Of a stretch of 64,000 nt of DNA, positions 1 to 11,380 are shown one piece after another (position 1 is the first letter of the stretch; every line of letters begins with the position of its first letter). The position numbers were made by a program, and so were the translations under genes. This stretch comes from Taxillus chinensis (lineage: Eukaryota; Streptophyta; Magnoliopsida; Santalales; Loranthaceae): the NCBI GenBank assembly GCA_023512835.1, contig CM042088.1, forward strand, positions 8,796,078-8,860,077. The letters run 5' to 3'. The notes under the pieces are model-generated. The model saw only the letters and a list, made by a program, of their open reading frames with translations. It was not told the DNA's origin and searched no databases.

Positions 1-131
1 TGGGCTGGAGGGGGTAGGGAACGGCACATCTGGAATGGAGGCCGGCGTAAGAAAGCCGTGATCCAAGTTCCAGATGATCATGGTCTCCGGGGATTGGGTA
101 TGGCGTGTGAAAAACACCCGGAGATCGTTGT
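1..131 (-). pseudogene. Fragment of the copia element's 3' ORF, left of the Tat insertion
   Basis: This stretch matches 14656..14785 almost base for base, with about 3 differences in 130. Both read on the minus strand as the Ser/Pro-rich tail of the ORF at 14527..15960 (peptide includes FFTRHTQSPETMIIW). It stops exactly where the Tat-like LTR begins with TGTCATCAC at 132, so it is read as the other side of the interrupted ORF. The matching stretch is also still present on the right side, which a clean insertion would not give. The rest of the ORF lies left of the window. Confidence 0.75.
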
Positions 132-735
132 TGTCATCACTGGTTTTCGTCCGGGCTCTTTTGGGGTGAGCTCAAACTAAACCAATGGTGAGAAATTTTA
201 GAGTCGCCACCAACTGTTTTTAGGGTACAGTTGGATACCCTCTACTTTGAGTAGTTTCAAGTGTGTGGTCTGCGTTATCAGAGATGGGTTCGGGAGTTGG
301 TTACGTGTAGGGAAGGATTAGTACCCCTACAGCGCCCTTTCGGTATCTAATTTAGGAGGAGGAGGTTTTTCTTTTATTTGTACTGCTATGACTGGGTTAA
401 ATTTTCTAAAAGTCTATGATTTTTATCTGACTAAGTTATTTGTCAAAGTTATGGTTAAAATTGATTTACCCTAAATTTCTAAAGGGAATCCTAAAAGATT
501 TGGGTTTTTCTGTGAAGTGGAGAATGAGATCCTAGGGGTTGGTTTTGGCTTTTGTTTTGGTTTTACTTTTTGAAATTGAAGTCCTAAAAAAATGGTTTTT
601 ATTTCCCCCCCTTTTTTTGTTTTTTTGTTTTGTTTTGTTTTGTTTTGTTTTGTTCTTTTGTTTTTTTTTGTTTTTTTTTTTGTTAGAAAACATACATTTG
701 TATGTTTTGTAAAAAACATTTTGGTCCTTTTTTTT

Positions 736-775
<40 letters not shown>

Positions 776-1427
776 TTGTTTGTTGTTCGTTGTTTTTTTT
801 TTGTTTTAGAAATTGAAATGCCAACTTTGGTTTTCTTCCTCTCTTCCCCTTTTTTTTTTTTTTTTTTAAAAGAACATGAAGACGTTTTTTGTTGCTTTTC
901 TTTTTGTTTTTTTTTTGTTTTTAGAAACCTTTCTTTCTTTCCCCTTTTTTTTTGTTTTGTGAACCCAAAATCTTAAAGCCAATTTAGGAACATATACATG
1001 AAAATAAAAACGTGGCGTGTGTGATTATGGCATCCACAAACGAAAAAGAAAATCACTCTTTTTTTTTTCATGTTCTCCCTCTGCTCTCTCCTTTTTTCCT
1101 TTTTGTTTTCCCTTTCTTTTTACTATACTTTACATATTACAACATACACATAGGAAGAAATACAGGAAAATACAATGAAAAAGGTTGAAAAGCAATTACA
1201 TCAAATATAGATAAGCTAAAAAACGAAAATTAGAAAAATGCTAAAAAAACTAATTACACCAAATATAGATACAAATAAACTGAAAAAAGTAGTGAAAAGA
1301 TAAGGGCTGAACCGACTTTGAAACTTTGCAACGCCAATCTTCTGCTTGAGCTCCCGCCGGCACTGATAGTCACTTGCTCGACTCGGAATCGACAGATCTG
1401 ACAGTGGGACTTATGAAGAGACTTCCC

Positions 1428-2858
1428 TGGTGTTTGGAGATAGGAGGGCTGAAGTTGGAGTTTGCAAGGAGTGGATGAGTGATCTCTTATGATGATGATT
1501 CTGGGATTCTGTGTTTTTTTTTTTTGGGTTTGCCAGGAGGAAGCTGGGGTGTTTTTTGATGATGAGGCTGGGGCATTTTCTGATGATGATGAGGCTGGTT
1601 TTGATGATGAGACTGGTTTTTCCCTTTTTTTGAATTTCTCTCCTTTCTTTCTTTTCCTTTCTCCCTCTGTGTTTTTTTTTTTTTGCTCCGTCTGCACTGG
1701 GATGAGGAAGGGATGTAAAAGGGTACAGGTTTTTTTTCCTTTTTTTGCGACGAATTCCTTTTTTTTTTCTCTCCTGTCTGCACTGGGATGAAGGAAGGAC
1801 GTGAATGGTAGCAGGGTTTCAACGATAAGTGGGCTCTCTATTTTTGCTTTCTTTCTTTTTCTGCACTGGAATGATGGAGGGTTCCCTCTTCCTCTTTTTT
1901 TTTTTTGATGGCTTTCTTCAACGAAAAACCCAACCTCTCCCCTTTTTTTTTTGGTGGCTCTCTTCAACGAAAACCCAACCTCTCTTTTTTTTTTTTTTTT
2001 GGGCTCTCTTTTTTTTTTTGGCACAGGGATGGATGAATGCATCTTAAGGGCTGCAGAAACTTTTTTGGCTAGATTCGTTAATTGCAGCATTTAATGCTGC
2101 ATTATCGCTTTCTTCATTTTCATCCAGGTCTTGTGCATCCTGGTGTTTGGAGATAGGAGGGCTGAAGTTGGAGTTTGCAAGGAGTGGATGAGTGATCTCT
2201 TATGATGATGATTCTGGGATTCTGTGTTTTTTTTTTTTTGGGTTTGCCAGGAGGAAGTCAGGGCATTTTTTGATGATGAGGTCAGGCGTTTTCTGATGAT
2301 GATGAGGCTGGTTTTGATGATGAGACTGGTTTTTCCCTTTTTTTGAATTTCTCTCCTTTCTTTCTTTTCCTTTCTCCCTGTGTTTTTTTTTTTTGCTCCG
2401 TCTGCACTGGGATGAGGAAGGGATGTAAAAGGGTACAGGTTTTTTTTCCTTTTTTTGCAACGAATTCCTTTTTTTTCTCTCCTGTCTGCACTGGGATGAA
2501 GGAAGGACGTGAATGGTAGCAGGGTTTCAACGATAAGGGGGCTCTCTGTTTTTTCTTTCTTTCTTTTTCTGCACTGGAATGATGGAGGGTTCCCTCTTCC
2601 TCTTTTTTTTTTTGATGGCTTTCTTCAACGAAAAACCCAACCTCTCCCCTTTTTTTTTTGATGGCTCTCTTCAACGAAAACCCAACCTCTTTTTTTTTTT
2701 TTGATGGCTCTCTTCAACGAAAACCCAACCTCTCTCTTTTTTTTTTTTTTGGCGCAGGGATGGATGACTGCATCTTAAGGGCTGCATAAACTTTTTTGGC
2801 TGGATTCGTTAATTGCAGCATTTAATGCTGCATTATTGCTTTCTTCATTTTCATCCAG
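1428..2858. repeat. 713-bp tandem duplication inside the TatA left LTR
   Basis: The block starting CCTGGTGTTTGGAGATAGG at about 1430 starts again at about 2141 and runs through the same order of T runs and GATGATGAGG motifs to about 2858. The join lies after CTTGTGCA at about 2136. The right LTR has the block once, from about 12031. The copies differ by small indels in the T runs. The duplication therefore arose in this LTR after insertion, or was present in only one template. Confidence 0.8.
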
Positions 2859-3149
2859 GTCTTGTGCAATCTGTCGGGTGCATTATTATTTCCAGCCCCA
2901 TTAATTTGCAGATCAGTGTCTTGTCGGGTGGTCAGTGTGTGTGGGAAAAGGGGAACTCGTGATTTGCCTTCTTGAATTTGTAGTTTAGCAGCACATGTGA
3001 CCGACAGGTATTCAAAATAATGTTTTGTCAGATGGCCAGCGCATAAAACAAGCCCCGTGAACGACCAGCGAGAGGAAAAAAGGAAACCCGTGAGAAAAAG
3101 CCGGCGCGAATAGCCAGCGAGAAAAAAATCAGCGAAGGCCAAAAAAAAG

Positions 3150-3490
3150 GGTCGGAGGTTCGAAGTGTCGGCAGGTCGGAGCGTCGGCAGGTCGAAGTGT
3201 TGGCAGCGAGGCTTCGAGGGTCGAAGGGTCGACGGTCAGAACTCAGCAGGTCAACGGGGCTTCGAGGCTTCGAGGCTTCGAGGCTTCGAGCTTCGAGACT
3301 TCGGGGCTTCGAGGCTTCGAGCTTCGGGGCTTCGAGGCTTCGGGGCTTCGAGGCTTCGAGCTTCGGGGCTTCGAGGCTTCGGGGCTTCGAGGCTTCAAGC
3401 TTCGGGGCTTCGAGGCTTCGAGGCTTCGAGCTTCGGGACTTCGGGGCTTCGAGCTTCGGGGCTTCGAGGCTTCGAGCTTCGGGGTCAATG
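3150..3490. repeat. GC-rich minisatellite in TatA left LTR
   Basis: Short units of 8 to 10 bases, variants of CTTCGAGG and CTTCGGGG, are repeated dozens of times and are dense in CpG. The surroundings are T-rich. The units leave most frames open, giving repetitive Ser-Lys-Pro-Arg or Ala-Ser-Arg-Leu-Arg peptides on both strands; these are judged not coding. The right LTR carries a similar array with an extra GTCGGCGTCG-type insert. Confidence 0.85.
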
Positions 3491-4207
3491 GGTCGAAGTG
3501 TCGGCAGGTCAACGGTCAACCCCTTTTTTAATTACCTTTTTACCCCCACCAAAAATGCAAAAATGGATAACCTTCCAGGAATTGTTTGGGGAGATCCGTA
3601 TTCGCCTGCATAGGCATTTTGAAGAGTTTCGCATCATCACTTTTGTGGGCAGTTTGACCAGGGGCATTGACCGTCTTTTGGCAAGTTTGACTTTTTCCAA
3701 CGAAAGTTGTTTTGGCCATAACTTCTTCATTTTAAGTCCGATTTGAGCTCGGTCAAGTGCGTTGGTCTCCAATTTTCATCCTCCATCACCTGGTGTTGGT
3801 CTTGGGGCGCTTCAAGGACTTGTAGCAAAAGTCATTAATTTTGAACTCCCCCATCCGTGTTAATTGTATCCATCTCGTGCAGATTGGGGTAGACCATTCC
3901 TTGGAAGTATAGGATCATTGTGGACCTGTTCAATAAGGTATATGGCATGGGCAGAAAGGTATATCAAATGGGGTTAGTATGTCCAACCCGAACAAAATAG
4001 GGTCTTACTGCTGCCCCTCTTTGTGCACTGTTTGTATACAAACAGCGTACAAAGATAAAAGGGAGTCATTTTGGATGGGTTGGAGCACTTACCTGACTTA
4101 CCTAGAGGAAGAAGTGAGACGGTTGGGCTTGTCCCCGAGAGGGAAATGGGGCTTCACAGGCCGGTGTGCTTGGATAATACCTTGATGAGGCATCTAAGGC
4201 CGTTTGA

Positions 4208-4982
4208 TACCGGAGATTGAAAACCTACAACAATGACAGGCTTGAACTGAAAAAGAGAAAAGGCCCACAACAATGATGGGCGTGAACTAAGAGTTGAAAA
4301 GCCCACAGCAACGATAGGCTCGAATTGAAAAATGGAAAAAGGCCCACAACAATGATGGGCTTGAATTGAAAACTGAAAGGCTCACAGCAACGATAGGCTC
4401 GAATTAAAAATGGAAAAAGGGCCACAACAACGATGGGCTTGAATTAAAAATGGATAGCCCACAGCAACGATAGGCTTGAACTGAAAATGGATAGCCCACA
4501 GCAATGATAGGCTTGAATTGAAAATGGATAGCCCACAACAACGTAGGCTTAAAGTGAAAATGGAAAAGCCCACAGCAACGATAGGCTTAAATGGAAAAAT
4601 GAAAGGCCCACTGCAACGAGTGGCTCGAATTGAAAATGGAAAGCCCATAGCAATGATAGGCTTAAAGTGAAAACGGGAAAAGGCCCACAACAATGATGGC
4701 TGTGAACTAAAAATTGAAAGGCCCACAGCAACGATAGGCTTGAACTGAAAATGGATAGCCCACAGCAACGATAGGCTTGAATTGAAAATGGAAAGCTCAC
4801 AACGCAACGATAGGCTTGAATCGAAAATGGAAAAGTGAAAGGCCCACTACAACGATAGGCTTGAATTAAAAATGGAAAAGCCCGCAGCAACGATAGGCTT
4901 AAATTGAAAAATGGATAGCCCACAGCAACGATAGGCTTGAATTTGAAAATAGATAGCCCACAGCAATGATAGGCTTGAATTG
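4208..4982. repeat. Tandem array of 37-45 bp units in TatA left LTR
   Basis: Roughly nineteen units of the form GCCCACAGCAACGATAGGCT plus TGAATTGAAAATGGA(TA) follow each other with point changes and length variants. In element sense this is the upstream (U3) end of the LTR. The right LTR keeps only about eight units (14195..14526) before it is cut off. Confidence 0.85.
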
Positions 4983-6194
4983 GGAAGACTTGTTAGAGAC
5001 ATCAAATGGTATTTGGGGAAATGTTTTAAGGAATTGGGGAGTTTGGGAAGTAACCCAATTTAAGCTCCCTCTACGAGTTCACTCAAGGAGATCGCTCTAC
5101 GAGGTGACCCAAAATGGGAAAAGGTTGTCGAGTGCCAAAAGGATGCGTTTAGACTTTGGGGTAATTGCAAGGAAAGACTTGTACAATTGAACGAAGAAAG
5201 CTAGGATAGCTTGAAGAGAAGTTTGCTGAATATGAGCTCCTTGGATCTCCAGAGGCAGCAACATTCCTGCAATTACAGAGTATGTTGAATGTATGCCAAT
5301 GATGCATGGAATGCAATGTCCTGTATGCGGGGATGCATAAACCTCAACTTGTGGTGAAATACGATGCAATGTGATGCCGTGCGATGTATGCATTGAATGC
5401 CACGTGATGTATCATTGAGGGTTTGTCCGTTGTTGGAGAGGTTGGCTAACATTCAACTTGTTGGGGAACAATGTTCTCTTTGGATGGAAAGTCCGTCCTG
5501 TCTTTGCTGGGGAACTCCCTGTTGTGCATGAAGGGTCTATTAAAATTCGCTTCGCCATATTGAGGAGATTGATTTGACAGCTTCTCTGGGGATAGTGATA
5601 TCCCGTGGAGATATGAGTACTCCGAGTTGGGGGCTTTAAGTTGTTTGGGGATTTTGAGCTTGGCCCTACTCATAAGGCAATGCTAGAAGAGCTTACTGGG
5701 GTTTTAAGATGTTCTACTCAAATGTGAAATGAAGACGATGTAACATGATTAAAGAGATAAAAAGATTTTTGCTAGTTTAATTCCACAAAACATATTTATA
5801 TCATAAAAAGTGTCCTATTGTCATAATCTGATAAATAGAATCGCAAGTCTTTAAAAGCATAATGTACAAATTTGATTCGAGTGTGCCCGAGTTTGACCAA
5901 GTCTTCCACTGTTTGCGTCGTTGTTTTTGGATGATGTTGTCTCTACTGCTTGCAACGGACCCTATTTGTTGTGGTCCTGATCCTTTCAGTTTCTGACTGA
6001 ACTGATTTCACCCTTCAAGATTTATTGTTGGCTTTGTATTTTACCCTTGGTGCCCTTTCGGGTTTTCGCCAAGTCCGCCTAGGTTTTCTTTTTTGTCTTT
6101 TGTTGGAGCTTTGTATTTTACCCTTGGTGCCCTTTTGGGTTTTCACCAAGTCCGCTCATTACAGGAATGAGAATCTTGTTGGGAGACATAAGAG
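4983..6194. other. Non-coding 3' region of TatA between integrase and LTR
   Basis: There is no convincing coding sequence. A block of about 50 bases ending GTTTTCNCCAAGTCCGC occurs twice (about 6027..6078 and 6104..6155, offset 77), separated by a T-rich stretch that on the minus strand is purine-rich and could be a polypurine tract. Part of this segment may still be LTR. Confidence 0.5.
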
Positions 6195-7780
6195 TTAAGC
6201 ATAAAACTTTTTGACGGCGTCACTATTCACTGGATTAGGAAGCTCATCCCCGTCCATTTTGGCAAGGATCAATGCGCCTCCCGAGAATGCTTTTTTCACA
6301 ACATATGGGCCTTCATAATTGGGAGTCCACTTTCCTCGATGGTCATGCTGGATTGGCAAGATCTTCTTGAGGACAAGATCACCCTCTTGAAAGCTTCGGG
6401 CTTCACCTTTTTATTGTAATTGTTCATCATTCTCTGTTGATACAACTGTCCTCTTAGAACCGCTGCCAGGCGCTTGCCCTCAATTAAATTCAACTGCTCA
6501 TAACGACTTTGGGCCCATTCTGCTTCTTCGAGCTGAGTATCCTTAAGTACTCGGAGGGAAGGTATCTCCACTTCAACCGGTAGGACTGCTTCCATGCCAT
6601 AGACCAAAGAAAATGGAGTTGCCCCAGTCGATGTACGCACTGAGGTACGATAAGCATGCAAAGCGTAAGGTAGCTTCTCGTGCCAATCTTTGTACGTTTC
6701 GGTCATCTTTTTGATAATGTTCTTGATGTTCTTGTTGGCTGCCTCGACTGCTCCATTCATCTTTGGGCGATAGGGGGTCGAGTTGCGGTGTTGAATTTTG
6801 TATGTTTCGCACAACCTCCCTATCATCCGGCTGTTCAAATTGGCAGCATTGTCCGTTATGATCTGCTCGGGAAGACCATATCGGCATATGATGTTGTTCC
6901 GTATAAATCGAAGTACCACAGCTTGTGTGACATTAGCGTATGATGCTGCTTCTACCCACTTGGTGAAGTAATCAATGGCTACCAAAATGAAACGATGACC
7001 ATTAGACGCTTTTGGAGATATTGGTCTGATAACGTCAATGCCCCAAAGTGAGAACGACCACGGGGAGACCATCACGTGTAGTTTGGACGGCGGTACTTGA
7101 ATCTTGTCGCCATAGATTTGACACTTGAGGCATTTGCGCACATATTCAATGCAATCTTTTTCCATGGTAACCCAATAGTAGCCCATTCGCATGATTTGTC
7201 TTGTTAATGCATGTCCGCTTGCATGTGAACCGCATTCCCCTTCGTGCACTTCTTTCATTATCTGTATTGACTCTTCTTTTGCCACACACCGCAGTAATAC
7301 CATATCATGGTTTCTCTTATACAGAATTGAGCCATCAATATAATAGTTGGACGCTGACCTTCGGATATTTCTCTTATCAGATTCAGTGGCCTCTGCTGGG
7401 TATTCTTGCTTAAGCAAATATTGTTTGACGTCCTCAAACCAAGGTTTTTCTTCAGTATGTCCTTCAATGGCCATGCAATGTGCAGGAGCATCTTGTATAC
7501 GGATATCGAAAGACTGAACTTCCAACTTTGTGTCTAGTCGAAGGAGGGAGGCTAGAGTTGCCAGTGCGTCAGGGAGCTGGTTGTATTCCCTGGGCATATG
7601 CTCAAATATGATGTCTTCGAATTGCTCAGCTAACTCTGCAACGTGCTTCCGATATGGGATTAATTTGTGGTTTTGAGTCTCCCATTCACCCCTTACTTGA
7701 AAAATGATGAGTGCCGAATCGCCGAACACTCGTAATTTTTTGATTCCTTTGTGAATGGCTTCTTGAAGTCCATCACACAA
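6195..7780 (-). pseudogene. TatA second RNase H (C-terminal part) and integrase
   Basis: In order: the end of the extra RNase H domain (GDSALIIFQVRGEWETQNHK), the integrase zinc finger (His...His...CLKCQ), and the catalytic core with its three acidic residues visible in GIDVIRP, IITDNAAN and GAVEAANKN. A C-terminal part follows. The open frame ends at 6296 after a frameshift near 6410. The adjacent frame continues in family-like sequence (WTPNYEGPYVV) to a stop at 6195, the real end of pol. The upstream end overlaps the RNase H ORF in another frame, a frameshift near 7750. The catalytic residues are intact, but the reading frame is broken. Confidence 0.85.
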
Positions 7781-8513
7781 GCCTCATACTCTGCCACATT
7801 GTTTGTACAAGGGAAGGTTAGCTTTGCCGCCATGGGGAAATGTTCGCCTTTTGGGGATATCAGGATGGCCCCAACACCGTGACCTAAGAGACTAGAGGCT
7901 CCATCGAACCACATCGTCCATATGTCTGATACTTCGGCCGAAATGATGTTAATGTGCTCATCTGGGAAGCCAATAGTCATGGGCTCAAAGTCCTCCAGCG
8001 CTCTATCTGCCAGATAGTCGGCTATCGCACTTCCTTTTATGGTTTTTTGAGGTACGTAGATGATATCGTACTCTGATAGGATCAACTGCCATTTGGCGAT
8101 TCTTCCAGAAATGGATGGTTTTTCCAAGAGATATTTGAGCGGATCATGCCTTGAAATCAGCCAAGTAGTATGATAAAGGGTGTATTGCCTCAATCTTCTC
8201 GTTATCCAGACAAGAGCACAGCACGTCTTCTCCAAGGGCGTGTAGTTTTCTTCATTGATGGTGAACTTCTTGCTGAGGTAATAAATGGCCTGCTCCTTCT
8301 TGCCTGTAGAATCATGTTGCCCCAAGACACAACCCATCACTGACTCCTGAACGGTCAAGTATAAGATCGAGGTCTATCCCGGTACTGGTGGGATCAAAAT
8401 GGGTGGATTAGACAGATATTGTTTGATCTTGTCAAAAGCTTCTTGACATTTGTCATTCCAAATTTCTGGGTTGTTCTTTCGTAAAGTCTTGAAAATGGGT
8501 TCACATGTGGTCA
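7693..8513 (-). pseudogene. TatA RNase H and start of the second RNase H
   Basis: It follows RT in the minus direction. The first part is the ordinary Ty3 RNase H (YLSKKFTINEENYTPLEKT, then ISRHDPLKYLLEKP). The second part starts a separate RNase H fold (MWFDGASSLLGHGVGAILIS, then FPCTNNVAEYEACV) that continues in the next ORF. A dual RNase H is a hallmark of the Tat group. A stop and frameshift between 8358 and 8514 detach it from RT. Confidence 0.85.
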
Positions 8514-9651
8514 TTAGCTGGAAATAAATCGGGCAATATAATTCAGTCGCCCTAGGAATCCTCTAACCTCCTTGATGGTCCGTGGTGGCGGCATCTCTTG
8601 GATAGCTCGAACTTTATCTGGATCAATTTCCACTCCTTTTTGGCTCACAATGAAACCCAACAGTTTTCCCGACATGGCTCCGAAAGTGCACTTTTCGGGG
8701 TTCAATTTCAGTTGATATTTCCGTAGCCTGTTGAAGAGCTTGCGGAGTACTTCGATATGATCTTCAGTGCTTCGAGATTTAGCTATCATGTCGTCCACAT
8801 ATACCTCGACTTCTTTATGTATCATGTCATGGAATAGGGTCACCATGGCTCGCTGATAGGTTGCCCCTGCATTCCTCAGGCCAAAAGGCATCACATTATA
8901 GCAAAAGGTGCCCCAAAGTGTCGTGAATGTGGTCCTCTCTTTGTGTTCGGGGGCCATATGAATTTGATTATAGCCCGAGAAACCATCCATGAAGGAGAAT
9001 AGGGCATGTTTTGCTGTATTATCCACTAAGGTGTCAATATGAGGAAGTGGGAAGTTGTCTTTCGGACTGGCCCAATTCAGATCTCTATAGTCGACACACA
9101 TGCGTACTTTGCCTCCTTTCTTTGGTACTAGTACAACATTAGCAACCCATTCTGGATAGTGGGAGACACTTAGGAAACCCGCATCCCATTGCTTTTTGAC
9201 TTCTTCTTTAATCTTCAGTATCATCTCTGGCCTCATTCTTCGCAATTTCTGCTGTACTGGCTTGCACTCTGGCTTCACGGGTATGTGATGTTGCACTATA
9301 TCTGTGTCTAATCCGGGCATATCTTGGTATGACCATGCAAAAATGTCGATGTAGCTTCTTAACAGCTCGATTAACTTCCTCCTGATGTCGGCAGCTATCA
9401 AAGATCCCACCCTCAATTCTTTTGGTTCGGCTGTCGTCCCCAAATTCACTGTTTCTATTGGGTCTTCACTTGGAACGGATAAACGGTCTTCCCTTTCCAA
9501 TAGGCGTATAATCTCCCCTGGTAGCTCAGGTGTCTCTTCTATCTCATTCTCATCAGCTTCAAACACGGGCTGCTCCCAGTTTGGACTTTGGTCAAACCTT
9601 TGGCATCTCGTTTCGCTTTCGCATACTATGTTTTCAATGACATTGTGATAC
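8514..9651 (-). pseudogene. TatA reverse transcriptase
   Basis: The fingers and palm motifs are all readable: KVRMCVDYRDLNWASPKDNF, GFSGYNQIHMAPEHKE, NVMPFGLRNAGATYQRAM and the catalytic YVDDMIAKS. An acidic linker precedes them (PNWEQPVFEADENE, ELPGEI). The stretch right of 9651 lies in the same frame but is intronic, so the first coding base of this exon is put at 9651. The frame is open to 8514, where the thumb ends at a stop. The catalytic YVDD is intact. Confidence 0.9.
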
Positions 9652-9832
9652 CTGTTTATAAGAGAATGACAAGTTGGTAACCAAATATGATATGCATATG
9701 TGATGAATGGAATGCACCATGAAAGATTTGAAAAACACATTTTATTGGAGGGTTTAAGGAAAAACAAATGTTCACAGCTTCAAAGTACATTAAAATAGAA
9801 TACATTAGATCCCAGCGACCCGTAAGCATTAC
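9652..9832 (-). other. Ogre-type intron between protease/G-patch ORF and RT ORF
   Basis: On the minus strand the upstream ORF ends in Leu-Pro-Ile-Met-stop, and the stop falls inside a GTAATG donor (GT at 9832..9831). The acceptor reads TTATAAACAG, with exon resuming at 9651. Removing the 181 bases joins the two ORFs in frame: AT plus G makes Met, followed by Tyr-His-Asn. Ogre elements are known to have a spliced intron at exactly this point. Without splicing only the protease product is made, so partial splicing would set the protease-to-RT ratio. Confidence 0.75.
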
Positions 9833-10671
9833 ATTATGGGGAGGTGCAGGCTGGTCCAATTGTTCAAAGGCTGGTTGGGATCCTCTCGCACTAACTGACC
9901 CATCTCGCTTGGTGCATGCTCATTTATGTCCAGTACGGCTACAGTCCCCGTCTTGGGCTCAGGTTGGCTCTTGTGGATAAACCCTCCACTTCGGAATGTA
10001 ACATTCAAAGGGGGAAAGCTTCTCCTTTCTTCTTGTACTGGCCTTTTCTGCAATCTTGCCATTCTGACTTCCCTCTTCTTGATAGCTTCTCTCTGTCTGT
10101 CAGCTTTTGTAAGGACGTAGCCTAGCCCAAACTTTTCGGTATTTTCTCGGATGGTCAGGGGTTTCTGAATCCCCTGAGCTGTCAGGCCTAATCCTTGCCC
10201 CGGTTTGTACCCCTGTTTGATCATAGTGGCTGCAACCATTTTTGCTGCTTTCGAGAGACGATGGTCTGGGGCTGAAGCGACGTTCACCATCTCAAAAGCC
10301 CGATAGGAGCATTCTGGTACATCTTCGTTGCTTTCAACATAAGGGACTGATGCCGGTTTGGTGACGAGGAAACTTGTCTCTCCAGAGATGCAGATGAGCT
10401 GGTCCCCCATTACAAACTTCATCTTTTGGTGGAGACTGGACGGCACTGCCCCTGCCATGTGGATCCAGGGTCTTCCCAGCAAACAGCTGTAATATGGAGT
10501 GATGTCCATTACCTGAAATTCCACCGTAAAAGTAGTTGGCCCAATCATGAGTGGAACATCCAGAGTTCCCACCACGTCACGCTTTCCTCCATCGAATGCC
10601 CGTACCTTCATCGTACAGGGACGCATATAGGACGTGTCAATTGGAAGTTGCCGCAGTATATACAAGGGCAC
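9833..10671 (-). pseudogene. TatA protease remnant with G-patch domain
   Basis: The ORF starts after the protease active site. The remaining protease part reads VRAFDGGKRDVVGTLDVPL, then FQVMDITPYYSCLLGRPWIH. A G-patch-like segment follows (MIKQGYKPGQGLGLTAQG), then a basic stretch. The active-site Asp-Ser/Thr-Gly and all of gag are missing, because the frame starts about 60 bases from the primer site. The homologous ORF in the second Tat element (55280..56500) retains an active-site-like DNGSS. G-patch after protease is known for this group. Confidence 0.85.
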
Positions 10672-10734
10672 AATTAAATATAACCTCCTAAGTCCTAGTT
10701 CTAGACCTAACTCTCTGAAGTGTTCATTCTTAGG

Positions 10735-10752
10735 TCTCCAGCAGAGTCGCCA
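10735..10752 (-). other. TatA primer binding site
   Basis: The minus strand reads TGGCGACTCTGCTGGAGA, two bases (GC) after the LTR end TGATGACA. It begins TGG, as expected for pairing with a tRNA 3' CCA. The same site occurs in the second Tat element (56553..56570). Ogre elements are reported to use a tRNA-Arg primer; that identity is inferred here, not checked. Confidence 0.75.
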
Positions 10753-11349
10753 GCTGTCATCACTGGTTTTCGTCCGGGCTCTTTTGGGGTGAGCTCAAAC
10801 TAAACCAATGGTGAGAAATTTTAGAGTCGCCACCAACTGTTTTTGGGGTACAGTTGGATACCCTCTACTTTGAGTAGTTTCAAGTGTGTGGTCTGCGTTA
10901 TCAGAGATGGGTTCGGGAGTTGGTTACGTGTAGGGAACGATTAGCACCCCTACAGCGCCCTTTCGGTATCTAATTTAGGAGGAGGAGGTTTTTCTTTTAT
11001 TTGTACTGCTATGACTGGGTTAAATTTTCTAAAAGTCTATGATTTTTATCTGACTAAGTTATTTGTCAAAGTTATGGTTAAAATTGATTTACCCTAAATT
11101 TCTAAAGGGAATCCTAAAAGATTTGGGTTTTTGTGTGAAGTGGAGAATGAGATCCTAGGGGTTGGTTTTGGCTTTTTTTTTTGTTTTACTTTTTGAAATT
11201 GAAGTCCTAAAAAATGGTTTTTATTTCCCCCATTTTTTTTGTTTTTTTGTTTTGTTTTGTTTTGTTTTGTTTTGTTCCTTTGTTTTTTTTTTTTTTTTTT
11301 TTTGGGTTAGAAAACATACATTTATATGTTTTGTAAAAAACATTTTGGT

Positions 11350-11380
<31 letters not shown>

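Larger units (their letters stand above)
132..4982 (-). repeat. TatA 3' LTR (left copy); inner edge uncertain
   Basis: It begins TGTCATCACTGG, as does the right copy at 10755, and stays colinear with it to the tandem array. In element sense it runs right to left. It holds long T runs (about 600..960 and 1500..2750), a 713-bp internal duplication absent from the right copy, a GC-rich minisatellite (about 3150..3490) and a 37-45 bp tandem array (about 4208..4982). No clear polypurine tract marks the inner edge, and the LTR may run on to about 5.7 kb. Long open frames here, such as poly-Lys or poly-Phe, come from base composition and are not genes. Confidence 0.8.

Noticed and set aside
471..976. 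Long poly-Lys or poly-Phe open frames in T-rich LTR DNA (also 11162..11573, 1254..2090, 11858..12705)
   Set aside because: They arise from T runs and short repeats, are open on both strands, differ between LTR copies by frame-changing indels, and match no protein family.
3028..3613. Open frames with SKPRSLEAPKLEA or ASRLRGFEASS repeats (also 12706..13723)
   Set aside because: The GC-rich minisatellite leaves several frames open on both strands, and its unit number changes between LTRs without regard to frame.
4208..4982. CRISPR-like array of direct repeats
   Set aside because: Repeats and intervening bases are both conserved, unit length varies, it lies inside a retrotransposon LTR, and the genome is plant.
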